Assembly: GCA_029062885.1 (NCBI GenBank)
Contig: JAIDPH010000105.1
Span: 1-45,453, forward strand
Length of the DNA: 45,453 nucleotides
Origin: Lachnospiraceae bacterium
GTDB lineage: Bacteria; Bacillota; Clostridia; Lachnospirales; Lachnospiraceae
Reading direction: 5' to 3'
Shown here: in pieces, positions 15,703 to 23,995 of the stretch
How positions within the stretch are numbered: the first letter of the stretch is position 1
Layout: every line of letters begins with the position of its first letter
Translations under genes and position numbers: made by a program
The notes under the pieces: generated by a model
Told to the model about the DNA's origin: nothing
Seen by the model: the letters and a program-made list of their open reading frames with translations, nothing else
Databases searched by the model: none

Positions 15703-16515
15703 TTAGTCGTTTCTACGTAAAATAGCTTCTGCCATCTTTATCGCTCTTGCATTCTCCTTTACATCATGTACACGTACGAACAAAGCGCCTTTCTTGACAG
15801 CAAACACTGTTGTTACCAACGTTCCTTCCACACGCTCTGACTCAGGAAGTCCTGTTGCCTCTCCGATTACGGACTTTCTGCTCGTTCCAACCATAATCGG
15901 ATATCCGAAACTGTGCATTATCTCCAGTCTGTCAATCATCTCCAGATTATTTTTATAACTCTTGCCAAAGCCGATACCCGGGTCTAAGATAATTTTATCA
16001 CCTGATATTCCTGCACTGGCTGCAGTCTCTACGGTTTCCTCCAAATCTGCCAGAACGTCTTTCATAAAATTGGTATATTCTGCATTCTGCCTGTTGTGTG
16101 TCAGACAGCAGGGCAATCCCGATTTCGCTATTACACTCGCCATATCCTTGTCATACTTAAATCCCCAGATATCATTAATCATATCTGCACCCGCTGCAAT
16201 ACCTGCGCTTGCCACTTTGCTTTTATATGTATCCAGAGAAACCGGAACATCAAACCTGCTTTTAACAGCCTCAATTACCGGAACTACTCTCTCTATTTCT
16301 TCTTCCTCGGAAATAACCGCATATCCCGGTCTGGTAGATTCACCTCCGATATCCACTACATCCATACCATCGCCTATCATCTCTTCCACATGATAAAGTG
16401 CATCATCCAGCTTCACATACTTACCTCCGTCTGAAAAGGAGTCGGGTGTCACATTCAGAATTCCCATAATGTAAGTATGCCCTTTTTTATTAAACTCTCT
16501 AGCCCCAATCTTCAT
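15703..16515 (-). CDS. folP: Dihydropteroate synthase
   Basis: This 270-aa TIM-barrel enzyme joins p-aminobenzoate to dihydropterin pyrophosphate and is the sulfonamide target. The signatures are IMGILNVTPDSFSDGGKY, DVVDIGGESTRPGY, DMINDIWGF, LDPGIGFGK and VGTSRKSVIG, plus the C-terminal RVHDVKE. AGGAGG is about 11 bases before the ATG. It sits between folE and folBK on the same strand. The loop residues near STRPG look normal, so no obvious resistance variant is seen. Confidence 0.95.
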   Translation of the reverse strand: MKIGAREFNKKGHTYIMGILNVTPDSFSDGGKYVKLDDALYHVEEMIGDGMDVVDIGGESTRPGYAVISEEEEIERVVPVIEAVKSRFDVPVSLDTYKSKVASAGIAAGADMINDIWGFKYDKDMASVIAKSGLPCCLTHNRQNAEYTNFMKDVLADLEETVETAASAGISGDKIILDPGIGFGKSYKNNLEMIDRLEIMHSFGYPIMVGTSRKSVIGEATGLPESERVEGTLVTTVFAVKKGALFVRVHDVKENARAIKMAEAILRRND

Positions 16516-16555
16516 TTCCCATACATCCTCCTATCTATCTTTTTCATTTATAGTT

Positions 16556-17113
16556 TCAAAGTTTCAGCATTCTGAAGAAATCGTCCTGCAATTTTGTATT
16601 TTCTTCAAAGCAGCCTCTTTTTGCTATAGTCACTGTAGTACTTCCGGCTTTTTTTACTCCACGCATCGTCATACACATATGCTCTGCCTCCAGCATGACC
16701 ATGACTCCCTGAGGAGCCAGATGCTCCATCAATGCATCTGCGACCTGCGCCGTCATCTGTTCCTGAATCTGCGGTCTTCTGGCATATGTCTCTATAGTCC
16801 GTGCCAGCTTGCTTAAGCCAACCACTCTTCCGTTTGGTATATAAGCAATATGCGCTTTTCCATAAAAAGGAAGCAGATGATGCTCGCATACGGAATAAAA
16901 TGTAATATCCTTCTCGATTACAATTTCATTATTTTCTATAGGAAACGTCTTCGCCAAATGTTCTGAAGCATCTTCTCCGATTCCTGCAAAAATCTCCGTA
17001 CACATACGCGCTACCCTGTCGGGCGTTTCTATAAGTCCATCTCTGGCGGTGTCTTCTCCTATACCTTCTAAAAACAATTTAACCGCCTGCTTGATTTTAT
17101 TCTGATCTACCAT
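16556..17113 (-). CDS. folE: GTP cyclohydrolase I
   Basis: First enzyme of folate synthesis (GTP to dihydroneopterin triphosphate). It has the zinc and catalytic motif [20 protein letters not shown], then [23 protein letters not shown] and [14 protein letters not shown]. The ATG at 17113 is preferred over the track start at 17134 because AGGGGAG lies just before it; the protein is then 185 aa, normal for the family. The start overlaps the 3' end of folC by 17 bases, suggesting coupled translation. Confidence 0.95.
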   Translation of the reverse strand: MVDQNKIKQAVKLFLEGIGEDTARDGLIETPDRVARMCTEIFAGIGEDASEHLAKTFPIENNEIVIEKDITFYSVCEHHLLPFYGKAHIAYIPNGRVVGLSKLARTIETYARRPQIQEQMTAQVADALMEHLAPQGVMVMLEAEHMCMTMRGVKKAGSTTVTIAKRGCFEENTKLQDDFFRMLKL

Positions 17114-18422
17114 GAGAATCTCCCCTGAGAGCATCCTTATGCTCTACAATATGAATAAGCTCACCCAGATAGGAAAGTGAACCAAATGCAATAATCACTG
17201 TATTATTATCTTTTCCCGCAAGCAGATATGCCATTTCCACCGCTTCCATCAGGCTGTCCGCCACTGTCACGCTATTATGATAATCCTTGACCGCATTCGC
17301 CAGCTCATATCCGTCAAGCGCCCTTGTATTATGCGGTGGCTTCACCGTAATAATATGCTGTGCAAATTCATATGTAGCCTGAATAATCTTATCATATTCT
17401 TTATCTGCTAATACTCCCATTATATATATAATTCTTTTATTTGTAAAATAAAGCCTTATTGACTGAGCCAATCTTTTTGCGGCATCCTCATTGTGAGCGC
17501 CGTCTACAATAAATAGCGGCTTTTTCTCAATGATGCTGAATCGCCCGAGCCATGTCGTTTGAATTAATCCGGCCCTTAACTGTTTTTCCGATACCTTAAA
17601 TCCTTTACTTTGCAGAGTATTTATGACCTCTATCGCCAGAACTGCATTATCTATCTGAAACTGACCTGACATGGTGATTTCCAGTTTTTTATAATCTCCA
17701 TATGAAAAATACTGCTTACCAAGACCATATTTTATATGTGACGCCTTGCCGGAATCCGCAATCGTAAGGCTGCAGCCGTGTTCCCTTGCCGCATTGCCGA
17801 TTACCTGCATAACCTCGTCCTTCTGCCTGCAAGTCACTACGTGGCAGTTATCCTTGATTATACCCGACTTCTGTTTCGCAATCTTTTCTAAAGAATCTCC
17901 AAGAATAGCCATATGGTCCATGCTAATCGAAGTAAATACCGCACATACAGTCGTATTTATGATGTTGGTTGCATCAAGACTTCCGCCAAGCCCCGTCTCC
18001 AACACAACAATATCACATTTTTTATCCGAAAAGTACAAAAAGGCTATCGCTGTTTCTATTTCAAACGGAGTCGGATGCGTAAGCCCCTCTTTCTCCATCT
18101 GCTCCGCTATTTCTTTGATTCGCTCCAAATATCTGCATAGCGTAGTTTTGGCAATCGGTCTGCCGCCTATCTGAAACCTTTCCCTATAATCCAGTATCGT
18201 TGGAGAAATATATCTTCCGACTTTATAACCCGCTGTCTGAAGCACCGTAGAAACATAAGCAAGTACAGAACCTTTTCCGTTCGTTCCCGCAATGTGTACG
18301 AACCTAAGCCCTTCCTGCGGATTGCCCAGACGTTCACAAAGCCTCTGCATATTCTGAAGTCCCGGCACACTGCCGTAACGCTGTAAATATTCCACATACT
18401 CCATTGCTTCCCTATAGTTCAT
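17097..18422 (-). CDS. folC: Folylpolyglutamate / dihydrofolate synthase
   Basis: This ATP-dependent ligase adds glutamate to dihydropteroate and folates. It shows the P-loop [11 protein letters not shown], the DYRERFQI loop, [37 protein letters not shown] and [11 protein letters not shown]. The track start at 18488 adds an unlikely N-terminus; the ATG at 18422 follows GGGAGA and begins at the usual [14 protein letters not shown] (441 aa). It is the first gene of the folate group. A perfect 11-bp hairpin lies in its leader at 18441-18466. Confidence 0.93.
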   Translation of the reverse strand: MNYREAMEYVEYLQRYGSVPGLQNMQRLCERLGNPQEGLRFVHIAGTNGKGSVLAYVSTVLQTAGYKVGRYISPTILDYRERFQIGGRPIAKTTLCRYLERIKEIAEQMEKEGLTHPTPFEIETAIAFLYFSDKKCDIVVLETGLGGSLDATNIINTTVCAVFTSISMDHMAILGDSLEKIAKQKSGIIKDNCHVVTCRQKDEVMQVIGNAAREHGCSLTIADSGKASHIKYGLGKQYFSYGDYKKLEITMSGQFQIDNAVLAIEVINTLQSKGFKVSEKQLRAGLIQTTWLGRFSIIEKKPLFIVDGAHNEDAAKRLAQSIRLYFTNKRIIYIMGVLADKEYDKIIQATYEFAQHIITVKPPHNTRALDGYELANAVKDYHNSVTVADSLMEAVEMAYLLAGKDNNTVIIAFGSLSYLGELIHIVEHKDALRGDSHGRSE

Positions 18423-18440
18423 CTGTGCTCTCCCGATATT

Positions 18441-18466
18441 AATGTGAAAAATAAATTTTTCACATT
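18441..18466. other. Perfect 11-bp hairpin in the folC leader
   Basis: AATGTGAAAAA-TAAA-TTTTTCACATT lies between the divergent folC and CmpB-like genes, about 8 bases upstream of the folC ribosome site. As DNA it could be an operator; as RNA it would place a strong stem directly before the folC SD. No match to a known factor is claimed. Confidence 0.55.
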
Positions 18467-18509
18467 GGTAAAAACGTATAATCTGCAAATTTCAGGATAA
18501 ACTAATACC

Positions 18510-18911
18510 ATGAAAAATTTTATTCACAACTTTCTTCACTGTGGGCTGCTAGGCTGGTGTCTGGAGATTCTGTTTACAGCTTTCCATTCCTTCCGCAGAA
18601 GAGACCTCAAATTATCCGGGATTACCTCGCTCTGGATGTTTCCCATATACGGAATGGCCGCTTTTTTAGCTCCCATCAGTCGCCTTTTGAAAGGCAGAAA
18701 TTTCATATTTCGTGGTTTAGTTTATTCCGGCATTATATTCTTATGCGAATATGTGTCAGGCACCATGCTGCGTAAAAAGGGACTGTGCCCATGGAACTAT
18801 GAACGCTCCAGATGGAATCTCGGTAAAGTCATACGTCTGGATTACATGCCCTGCTGGTTTATCTCCGGCCTTCTTTTTGAACGGCTTCTATCGGAAAGCG
18901 ATTATCATTAA
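18510..18911 (+). CDS. CmpB-like integral membrane protein (putative ABC type IV)
   Basis: The 133-aa protein has three or four hydrophobic segments (about 10-28, 40-60, 70-88 and 110-125). Its conserved features FHCGLLGWCLEILFTA-like N-terminus, SLWMFPIYGMAAF, EYVSGTML and the CPWNY-RSRWNL stretch fit the CmpB/PF06541 family, labelled putative ABC-transporter type IV. Transport has not been shown for such short members, and no ATPase is adjacent. The SD (AGGA, 12 bases upstream) is weak. It ends overlapping the converging PH-domain gene by 4 bases. Confidence 0.75.
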   Translation: MKNFIHNFLHCGLLGWCLEILFTAFHSFRRRDLKLSGITSLWMFPIYGMAAFLAPISRLLKGRNFIFRGLVYSGIIFLCEYVSGTMLRKKGLCPWNYERSRWNLGKVIRLDYMPCWFISGLLFERLLSESDYH

Positions 18912-19279
18912 TCGACATCATCCAAGTCAATAGAACCGGAACCTATATCCAGAGTGTTTAACGTACGGCGTTTTCTTCTCGCCTCTTCAGATTCCTTTAA
19001 AATAAAATCCTTAATTTCCTTAGCATGCTTAATATGTTCTATTAAAAGCTTGGGATGCGTGGTATCTCCTGTATAACACACGATTGTTCCAAGTCCGCAA
19101 AGCCTTTCCATCAGACTTGTCTGAAGCTCCACATCCTGTACCTTATACATATAACAGTCATTTTCACGTGTGCGAAGCAGACCGGCATTAATCGTAATCA
19201 CATCTTCACCAATCGTATACTTGGTAAAGGTAAACGGCAGCCCCAAAAACAGCCATCTTTTCCTCTCTTGGTATTCCAT
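18908..19279 (-). CDS. Bacterial PH-domain (bPH2-like) protein
   Basis: The 123-aa protein carries a beta-rich PH-like domain over residues about 5-95, with the pattern FTFTKYTIGEDVITINAGLL followed by the basic-rich YKVQDVELQTSLMERLCGLG and ends GTIVCYTGD..HPKLLIEHI, as in YdbS/DUF304-type domains. A charged helix (ESEEARRKRRTLN) and an acidic tail follow. Unlike YdbS there is no membrane anchor, so it is probably cytoplasmic. It has its own promoter at 19317-19345. The partner and function are unknown. Confidence 0.75.
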   Translation of the reverse strand: MEYQERKRWLFLGLPFTFTKYTIGEDVITINAGLLRTRENDCYMYKVQDVELQTSLMERLCGLGTIVCYTGDTTHPKLLIEHIKHAKEIKDFILKESEEARRKRRTLNTLDIGSGSIDLDDVD

Positions 19280-19316
19280 AAATAAACCTCGCTCTCTTTT
19301 AATTCTACCTTATTCT

Positions 19317-19345
19317 ACTATAACATATATTGAAGAATTCTACAA
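19317..19345 (-). promoter_or_regulatory. Promoter of the PH-domain gene
   Basis: TTGTAG (19345-19340) and TATAGT (19322-19317) are spaced by 17 bases, with TGT immediately before the -10 (extended type). The start lies about 30 bases before the ATG. Confidence 0.6.
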
Positions 19346-19399
19346 CTTTCTGATAGCATGAGATTTTGTAATATATATCAAAAATTTATCCGATTTACA

Positions 19400-19428
19400 T
19401 TGAAACCATTTTCTATTTGTGGTATGAT
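19400..19428 (+). promoter_or_regulatory. Promoter of the nitroreductase-pyrBI transcript
   Basis: TTGAAA (19400-19405) and TATGAT (19423-19428) are spaced by 17 bases. The leader to the nitroreductase ATG is about 70 nt. I see no other good promoter before pyrB, so this may also serve pyrB and pyrI. Confidence 0.6.
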
Positions 19429-19505
19429 AAGCTAAGATTTGATAGCCAAAGCCACAAAATATAGTAAGAGTTAATAAACATGGCGCAAGGACAAGGAGGT
19501 ATTCC

Positions 19506-20048
19506 ATGACAGCAAAAGATTGCATCAAAGGGCGCAGAAGTATACGTCAATTCAAATCCGATAAGATTGAGCACGAGCTGCTTGCTGAAATCATTGAAAC
19601 AGCATCCTATGCTCCAAGCTGGAAGAACACACAGATTGCCCGTTATGTTGCAGTAGAAGGGGCTCTGAAAGATAAAATCGCCAAAGAAGGAACGACCCCG
19701 TTTCCGGGCAATGGACAGATTATCGAAAATGCACCAATGCTGATTGCCGTTACCGTTATTAAAAACAGATGCGGATATGAACGTGATGGCTCTTTTACCA
19801 CTCCACGCCGGGATACATGGCAGATGTTTGATGCAGGTGTCGCTTCACAAACCTTCTGTCTGGCAACATATGAAAAAGGTATAGGTTCCGTAATCATGGG
19901 CATATTTGATCAGGAAAAAATCGAAGAGCTTCTTGAATTACCGGAAGACCGTGAACTTGTCGCTTTGATTCCTATCGGTTATCCTGCTGAAGAACCAGTT
20001 GCACCTAAGCGGAAAGCGGTAGATGATTTATTGTCATTTAAATTATAG
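19506..20048 (+). CDS. Nitroreductase-family FMN protein
   Basis: The 180-aa protein has the family N-terminus DCIKGRRSIRQFKSDKI, SYAPSWKNTQIARYVAV for FMN binding, a central DAGVASQTFCLATYEKGIGSVIMG and the C-terminal LVALIPIGYPAEEP...RK segment. It is a likely NAD(P)H-dependent oxidoreductase with unknown substrate. AAGGAGG lies 7-8 bases before the ATG. Its stop codon lies just 8 bases before the hairpin that precedes pyrB, which may link its translation to pyrBI expression. Direct participation in pyrimidine metabolism is not indicated by its sequence. Confidence 0.88.
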   Translation: MTAKDCIKGRRSIRQFKSDKIEHELLAEIIETASYAPSWKNTQIARYVAVEGALKDKIAKEGTTPFPGNGQIIENAPMLIAVTVIKNRCGYERDGSFTTPRRDTWQMFDAGVASQTFCLATYEKGIGSVIMGIFDQEKIEELLELPEDRELVALIPIGYPAEEPVAPKRKAVDDLLSFKL

Positions 20049-20055
20049 CATATTC

Positions 20056-20088
20056 AAATAGAAGAGATATTCTCTCTTCTATTTTTTT
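20056..20088 (+). terminator. Intrinsic terminator / possible attenuator before pyrB
   Basis: AAATAGAAGAGA/TCTCTTCTATTT forms a perfect 12-bp stem with a 5-base loop, followed by TTTT. It begins 8 bases after the nitroreductase stop codon and ends about 30 bases before the pyrB ATG, leaving no room for a pyrB promoter. A ribosome at the stop codon would cover the 5' arm. The 3' arm and tail are U-rich. This layout recalls UTP-sensitive attenuation of E. coli pyrBI, but no such mechanism is shown here. Confidence 0.75.
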
Positions 20089-20119
20089 GAGTTAAAAAAA
20101 GAAAGGAGTTGTATTACTA

Positions 20120-21034
20120 ATGAGACACTTAATGAATCCTCTTGACTTTACAGTGGAGGAACTGGATTCGCTCTTTGATCTGGCAAATGATATCGAAAAG
20201 AACCCCGCCAAATATGCGCACGCCTGCGAGGGAAAAAAACTTGCAACCTGCTTTTATGAGCCAAGCACACGAACAAGACTCAGTTTTGAATCTGCTATGT
20301 TAAATCTGGGTGGACAGGTTATAGGCTTTTCAGATGCCGGTTCTTCTTCCGCCTCAAAAGGCGAAAGCGTTTCCGATACCATACGGGTCATCTCCTGCTT
20401 TGCTGATATCTGTGCCATGCGGCATCCCAAAGAAGGAGCTCCTATGGTAGCAGCAAGCAGATCGGGAATTCCGGTTATCAACGCAGGTGACGGAGGTCAC
20501 CAGCATCCAACACAGACTTTGACAGATTTACTTACTATCCGTTCACTAAAAGGAAGACTCGGACACTTTACCGTCGGATTGTGCGGTGACTTAAAATTCG
20601 GTCGAACCGTACATTCCTTAATCAATGCATTAGTACGTTATCCCGATATCCACTTCATTTTCATATCGCCGCCGGAACTGAAGGTTCCTGATTATATTAC
20701 TGACATGCTTAAAGAAATGGAAATTTCCTATGAAGAAGTAATCCGTCTGGAAGAATGTATGCCGAAACTTGATTTGCTTTATATGACGCGCGTTCAGAGA
20801 GAACGATTCTTCAACGAAGAAGATTATGTAAGATTGAAAGACTTCTATATCTTAAACAAAGCCAAAATGTCTCTTGCCAAAGATGACATGCTGGTACTGC
20901 ATCCGCTTCCCCGTGTAAATGAAATATCCGTAGAAGTGGACGATGACCCGAGAGCAGTTTATTTTAAGCAGGTTCAATACGGCGTATATGTAAGAATGGC
21001 ATTGATTCTGACATTACTGGAAATCAGAGTATAA
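20120..21034 (+). CDS. pyrB: Aspartate carbamoyltransferase, catalytic subunit
   Basis: First committed enzyme of pyrimidine synthesis. The carbamoyl-phosphate motif [43 protein letters not shown] and the C-terminal HPLPRVNEI are all intact; 304 aa is normal. GAAAGGAG is about 12 bases before the ATG. PyrI follows after 18 bases, so the enzyme is probably the c6r6 dodecamer with allosteric CTP/ATP control. Confidence 0.97.
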   Translation: MRHLMNPLDFTVEELDSLFDLANDIEKNPAKYAHACEGKKLATCFYEPSTRTRLSFESAMLNLGGQVIGFSDAGSSSASKGESVSDTIRVISCFADICAMRHPKEGAPMVAASRSGIPVINAGDGGHQHPTQTLTDLLTIRSLKGRLGHFTVGLCGDLKFGRTVHSLINALVRYPDIHFIFISPPELKVPDYITDMLKEMEISYEEVIRLEECMPKLDLLYMTRVQRERFFNEEDYVRLKDFYILNKAKMSLAKDDMLVLHPLPRVNEISVEVDDDPRAVYFKQVQYGVYVRMALILTLLEIRV

Positions 21035-21052
21035 TTAAAGGGGTGAAAAAAT

Positions 21053-21484
21053 ATGTTAAATGTAGGAAAAATCGAAGAAGGGTTTGTCCTTGACCATATT
21101 GAAGCAGGCAAGAGTCTGTCAATATATCATCATCTGCAGTTGGACAAACTTGACTGTACTGTTGCAATTATAAAAAATGCCCGCAGCAATAAAATGGGAA
21201 AAAAGGATATACTGAAAGTAGAATGTGACATCAATACACTGAATTTAGATGTTCTGGCCTTTATAGACCATAATATCACGGTAAATGTCATCAAAGATGG
21301 TGAAATTGTTGATAAAAAGGAGCTTGTGCTTCCCAAGGAAATAAAGAATATAATTAAATGTAAAAACCCAAGATGCATCACATCAATCGAACAGGAACTT
21401 CCTCACATCTTCGTTCTTGCTGATGAAAAAGCAGAAGTTTATCGGTGTAAATACTGTGAGGAGAAGTATGGGGAAAGGTTGTAA
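21053..21484 (+). CDS. pyrI: Aspartate carbamoyltransferase, regulatory subunit
   Basis: The 143-aa protein has the N-terminal nucleotide-binding domain (IEEGFVLDHIEAGKS) and a C-terminal zinc domain with four cysteines in two pairs, CKNPRC and CKYCEEKYG. It should assemble with PyrB and confer CTP inhibition. The ribosome site GGGGTG lies before the ATG. A strong terminator follows at 21493. Confidence 0.96.
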   Translation: MLNVGKIEEGFVLDHIEAGKSLSIYHHLQLDKLDCTVAIIKNARSNKMGKKDILKVECDINTLNLDVLAFIDHNITVNVIKDGEIVDKKELVLPKEIKNIIKCKNPRCITSIEQELPHIFVLADEKAEVYRCKYCEEKYGERL

Positions 21485-21492
21485 TAAACAGC

Positions 21493-21526
21493 AGAGAGCG
21501 GTCTTATCCGCTCTCTTATTTTTTAA
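21493..21526 (+). terminator. Terminator of pyrBI
   Basis: AGAGAGCGG-TCTTAT-CCGCTCTCT is followed by TATTTTTTAAT. The T-run exists only on the plus strand. Its 3' arm overlaps the stop codon of the converging lacI-type gene. Confidence 0.85.
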
Positions 21527-22538
21527 TATTTCCTACCGACTCCCCCTGCAATACCCTGCCCTGTATCAGAATCCTCTCAGGCTCTGTTTTCGTCGGGTTC
21601 TCAATAAGAGAAACAATGCTTTCTGCAATTGCGTCACCCATCTTATCTAAATCCTGTTCCAGTGTAGTCAGCTCAGGAGTCAATGCCTTTGACACCGGTA
21701 TTCCGTCATAGCCTGCGATGGATATATCATCAGGAATCACAAGTTTCCTTTTATATATTTCTCCCATTCCGCCAATCGCTGAAAAGTCATTAGGATACAG
21801 AATACAGGTCGGAGGGTCGGGCAGCTCCATAAGTTCCGCCGTCAGTTGACCCGCTTTGCGAAAATTTAAGTATTCTCCCGCTTTTACATATTCTTCAGGC
21901 ACCTTAAGTCCTAACTCTGTCATCGTATTATAAAAGCTTTCTACGCGCTCTTTTGTAGTCCCGATATATTTTGCGTTTTCCCCATGTATATATGCTATCT
22001 TCCTATGACCCTTCGCATAAATATGCGTGACCAGATCCTTGATGCCCTGTGCATAATCATAGCAGACCGATGTTTTTTTATCAAAAACATAGTCAACCGT
22101 TACTACAGGAAAATCGCTCTCTAACAGTTCCATTATTTCCGGTTCCCAATATTTTACATACGCCAGTACCACTCCGTCCACTCCGCGGTATCTGCAATGC
22201 TCCAGGTAGGTCATGGTATGATTTCCGATTTCTTTATTTATGAATGTAATTTCATATCCCCTTTTTTCCACAGCTTTTTTAAAAGAATTCAGCAATTTGG
22301 GAAAGAACTCGTCGGTAAGACCTGTGCCTTCTTCATTCCCAATTAATACTCCTATGCTGTGACTTCTTTTCGAGCGCAGCGCTCTGGCGGTAGCATTAGG
22401 GAGATATCCCATCTCATCCGCGATTTTCCGGATTCTTCTTTTTGTTTCTTCTCCGATATCGCTTTTACCGTTCAGCGCCTTGCTGACTGTAGCAACGGAT
22501 ACGCCGCAGCGCCTTGCCACTTCTTTTATCGAAACCAT
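21516..22538 (-). CDS. LacI-family transcriptional regulator
   Basis: The 340-aa protein has an N-terminal helix-turn-helix (VSIKEVARRCGVSVATVSKALNGK, residues 2-25), a hinge (YLPNATARALRSKRSHSIGVL) and a periplasmic-binding-like effector domain ending ERILIQGRVLQGESV. It starts 20 bases after the purA stop with AGG 9 bases from the ATG, so it is likely co-transcribed with purA. The closest analogy by context would be PurR of enterobacteria, which is also LacI-type, but sugar-responsive regulators are more common and the ligand cannot be read from sequence. Confidence 0.88.
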   Translation of the reverse strand: MVSIKEVARRCGVSVATVSKALNGKSDIGEETKRRIRKIADEMGYLPNATARALRSKRSHSIGVLIGNEEGTGLTDEFFPKLLNSFKKAVEKRGYEITFINKEIGNHTMTYLEHCRYRGVDGVVLAYVKYWEPEIMELLESDFPVVTVDYVFDKKTSVCYDYAQGIKDLVTHIYAKGHRKIAYIHGENAKYIGTTKERVESFYNTMTELGLKVPEEYVKAGEYLNFRKAGQLTAELMELPDPPTCILYPNDFSAIGGMGEIYKRKLVIPDDISIAGYDGIPVSKALTPELTTLEQDLDKMGDAIAESIVSLIENPTKTEPERILIQGRVLQGESVGNIKK

Positions 22539-22557
22539 ACCATTTTACCTGTATCCG

Positions 22558-23850
22558 TTATCTGCTTAACGGGCTCTTACGCTTAATAATATCGTCGCGG
22601 CTGGGTCCGTTTGAAATCATAGTAATCGGATATCCTATCTGCTCTTCTATAAATTCTATATAATTGCGACATTTTTCCGGAAGGTCTTCATAGTTTTTAA
22701 TACCGCGAATTTCACATTTCCAGCCCGGAAGTTTTTTAAGTACAGGCTTTGCTTTCTCAAGTTTAGCCGTAACAGGGAAGTCCGTAGTAACTTCTCCGTC
22801 TATTTCATATCCGACGCAGACCGGAATCTCGTCAAGATAGCCCAGTACATCCAATACAGTAAAGGCTACGTCAGTGGCGCCCTGTAATCTGCACCCGTAC
22901 TTAGAAGCAACGCAGTCAAACCATCCCATACGTCTGGGTCTTCCTGTAGTCGCACCATATTCTCCGCCATCTCCTCCGCGGCGTCTTAACTCATCCGCTT
23001 CGTCTCCGAAAATCTCTGATACAAAAGCTCCGGCTCCTACTGCGGAAGAATATGCTTTACAAACCGTAACAATCTGCTTTATTTCATAAGGCGGAAGTCC
23101 TGCTCCTATCGCGCCATAAGCTGCCAGAGTGGAAGAAGACGTTACCATCGGGTAAATACCGTGGTCAGTATCTTTAAGAGTACCAAGCTGACCTTCTAAC
23201 AGAATAGTTTTACCCTCTTTAAGTGCCTTATCCAGATAAGCCGAAACGTCGCAAACATAAGGTTCTACCATGTCCCTATACTGATGCAGGGTTTCCAGCA
23301 ACTCGGCCGCATCAATCAACGGCTTGTGATACAGATGCTTAAGCAAAACATTCTTGGTCTCGCAGATTCTCTCTACCTTATCTTTTAACAGAGCTTCATC
23401 AAAAAGTTCGCTGACCTGAAAACCTACTTTTGCATATTTATCTGAATAAAACGGTGCAATTCCTGACTTAGTTGAGCCAAAAGATTTACCGCCAAGCCTT
23501 TCCTCCTCATACTGGTCAAACAGTTTATGATAAGGCATCACAATCTGGCATCTGTCAGACACCAGAAGCTTAGGCATCGGTACATTCCTGTCCGTGATAT
23601 ATTTAATTTCATCTACAAGTATCGGAATATCTAACGCCACACCATTGCCGATGATGCTTGTGGTATGATTATAAAACACACCTGACGGCAGTGTGTGGAG
23701 CGCAAACTTTCCATAATTATTCACAATTGTATGTCCCGCATTGGCGCCGCCCTGATAGCGGATTACTATGTCGGCTTCTTTAGCCATCATATCGGTCATT
23801 TTACCTTTTCCTTCATCTCCCCAGTTAGCGCCTACTATTGCTTTTACCAT
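22558..23850 (-). CDS. purA: Adenylosuccinate synthetase
   Basis: Joins IMP and aspartate using GTP in AMP synthesis. The start at 23850 (GGAGGG 7 bases upstream) begins at MVKAIVGANWGDEGKGKMTD, the family P-loop; the track's extra 34 residues come from the leader. Other marks are QGGANAGHT, GNGVALDIP, KSGIAPFYSDKY, GQLGTLKDTDHGIYPMVTSS and ATTGRPRRMGWFD. At 430 aa the length is normal. It has its own promoter and a terminator-like hairpin in the leader. Confidence 0.96.
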   Translation of the reverse strand: MVKAIVGANWGDEGKGKMTDMMAKEADIVIRYQGGANAGHTIVNNYGKFALHTLPSGVFYNHTTSIIGNGVALDIPILVDEIKYITDRNVPMPKLLVSDRCQIVMPYHKLFDQYEEERLGGKSFGSTKSGIAPFYSDKYAKVGFQVSELFDEALLKDKVERICETKNVLLKHLYHKPLIDAAELLETLHQYRDMVEPYVCDVSAYLDKALKEGKTILLEGQLGTLKDTDHGIYPMVTSSSTLAAYGAIGAGLPPYEIKQIVTVCKAYSSAVGAGAFVSEIFGDEADELRRRGGDGGEYGATTGRPRRMGWFDCVASKYGCRLQGATDVAFTVLDVLGYLDEIPVCVGYEIDGEVTTDFPVTAKLEKAKPVLKKLPGWKCEIRGIKNYEDLPEKCRNYIEFIEEQIGYPITMISNGPSRDDIIKRKSPLSR

Positions 23851-23892
23851 AAATTTACCCTCCGTATCCTTATACATTAAAGAGTTACACAC

Positions 23893-23920
23893 AAAAAGCA
23901 GGTTTGTAAAAAACCTGCTT
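23893..23920 (-). terminator. Terminator-like hairpin inside the purA leader
   Basis: On the minus strand AAGCAGGTTT-TTTAC-AAACCTGCTT is followed by TTTG. It lies about 15 nt after the predicted purA transcription start and 43 bases before the purA ATG. That position suggests early termination or a leader fold rather than only the end of purB. Confidence 0.6.
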
Positions 23921-23940
23921 AAAGTGTTTCTTACTTTATG

Positions 23941-23969
23941 ATTATAGAACATTTTCCATCATATTACAA
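23941..23969 (-). promoter_or_regulatory. Promoter of purA-lacI
   Basis: TTGTAA (23969-23964) and perfect TATAAT (23946-23941) are spaced by 17 bases, between the purB stop and the leader hairpin. It gives purA an expression route independent of purC-purF-purB. Confidence 0.65.
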
Positions 23970-23995
23970 TCTACACTTGCAAAAAATAATAAAAC

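Noticed and set aside
16605-16889. Track ORF 94 aa inside folE
   Set aside because: Out-of-frame shadow of folE, whose catalytic motifs are intact.
20048-20120. PyrR-binding attenuator before pyrB
   Set aside because: I cannot see the conserved PyrR binding loop; the hairpin is a simple terminator stem.
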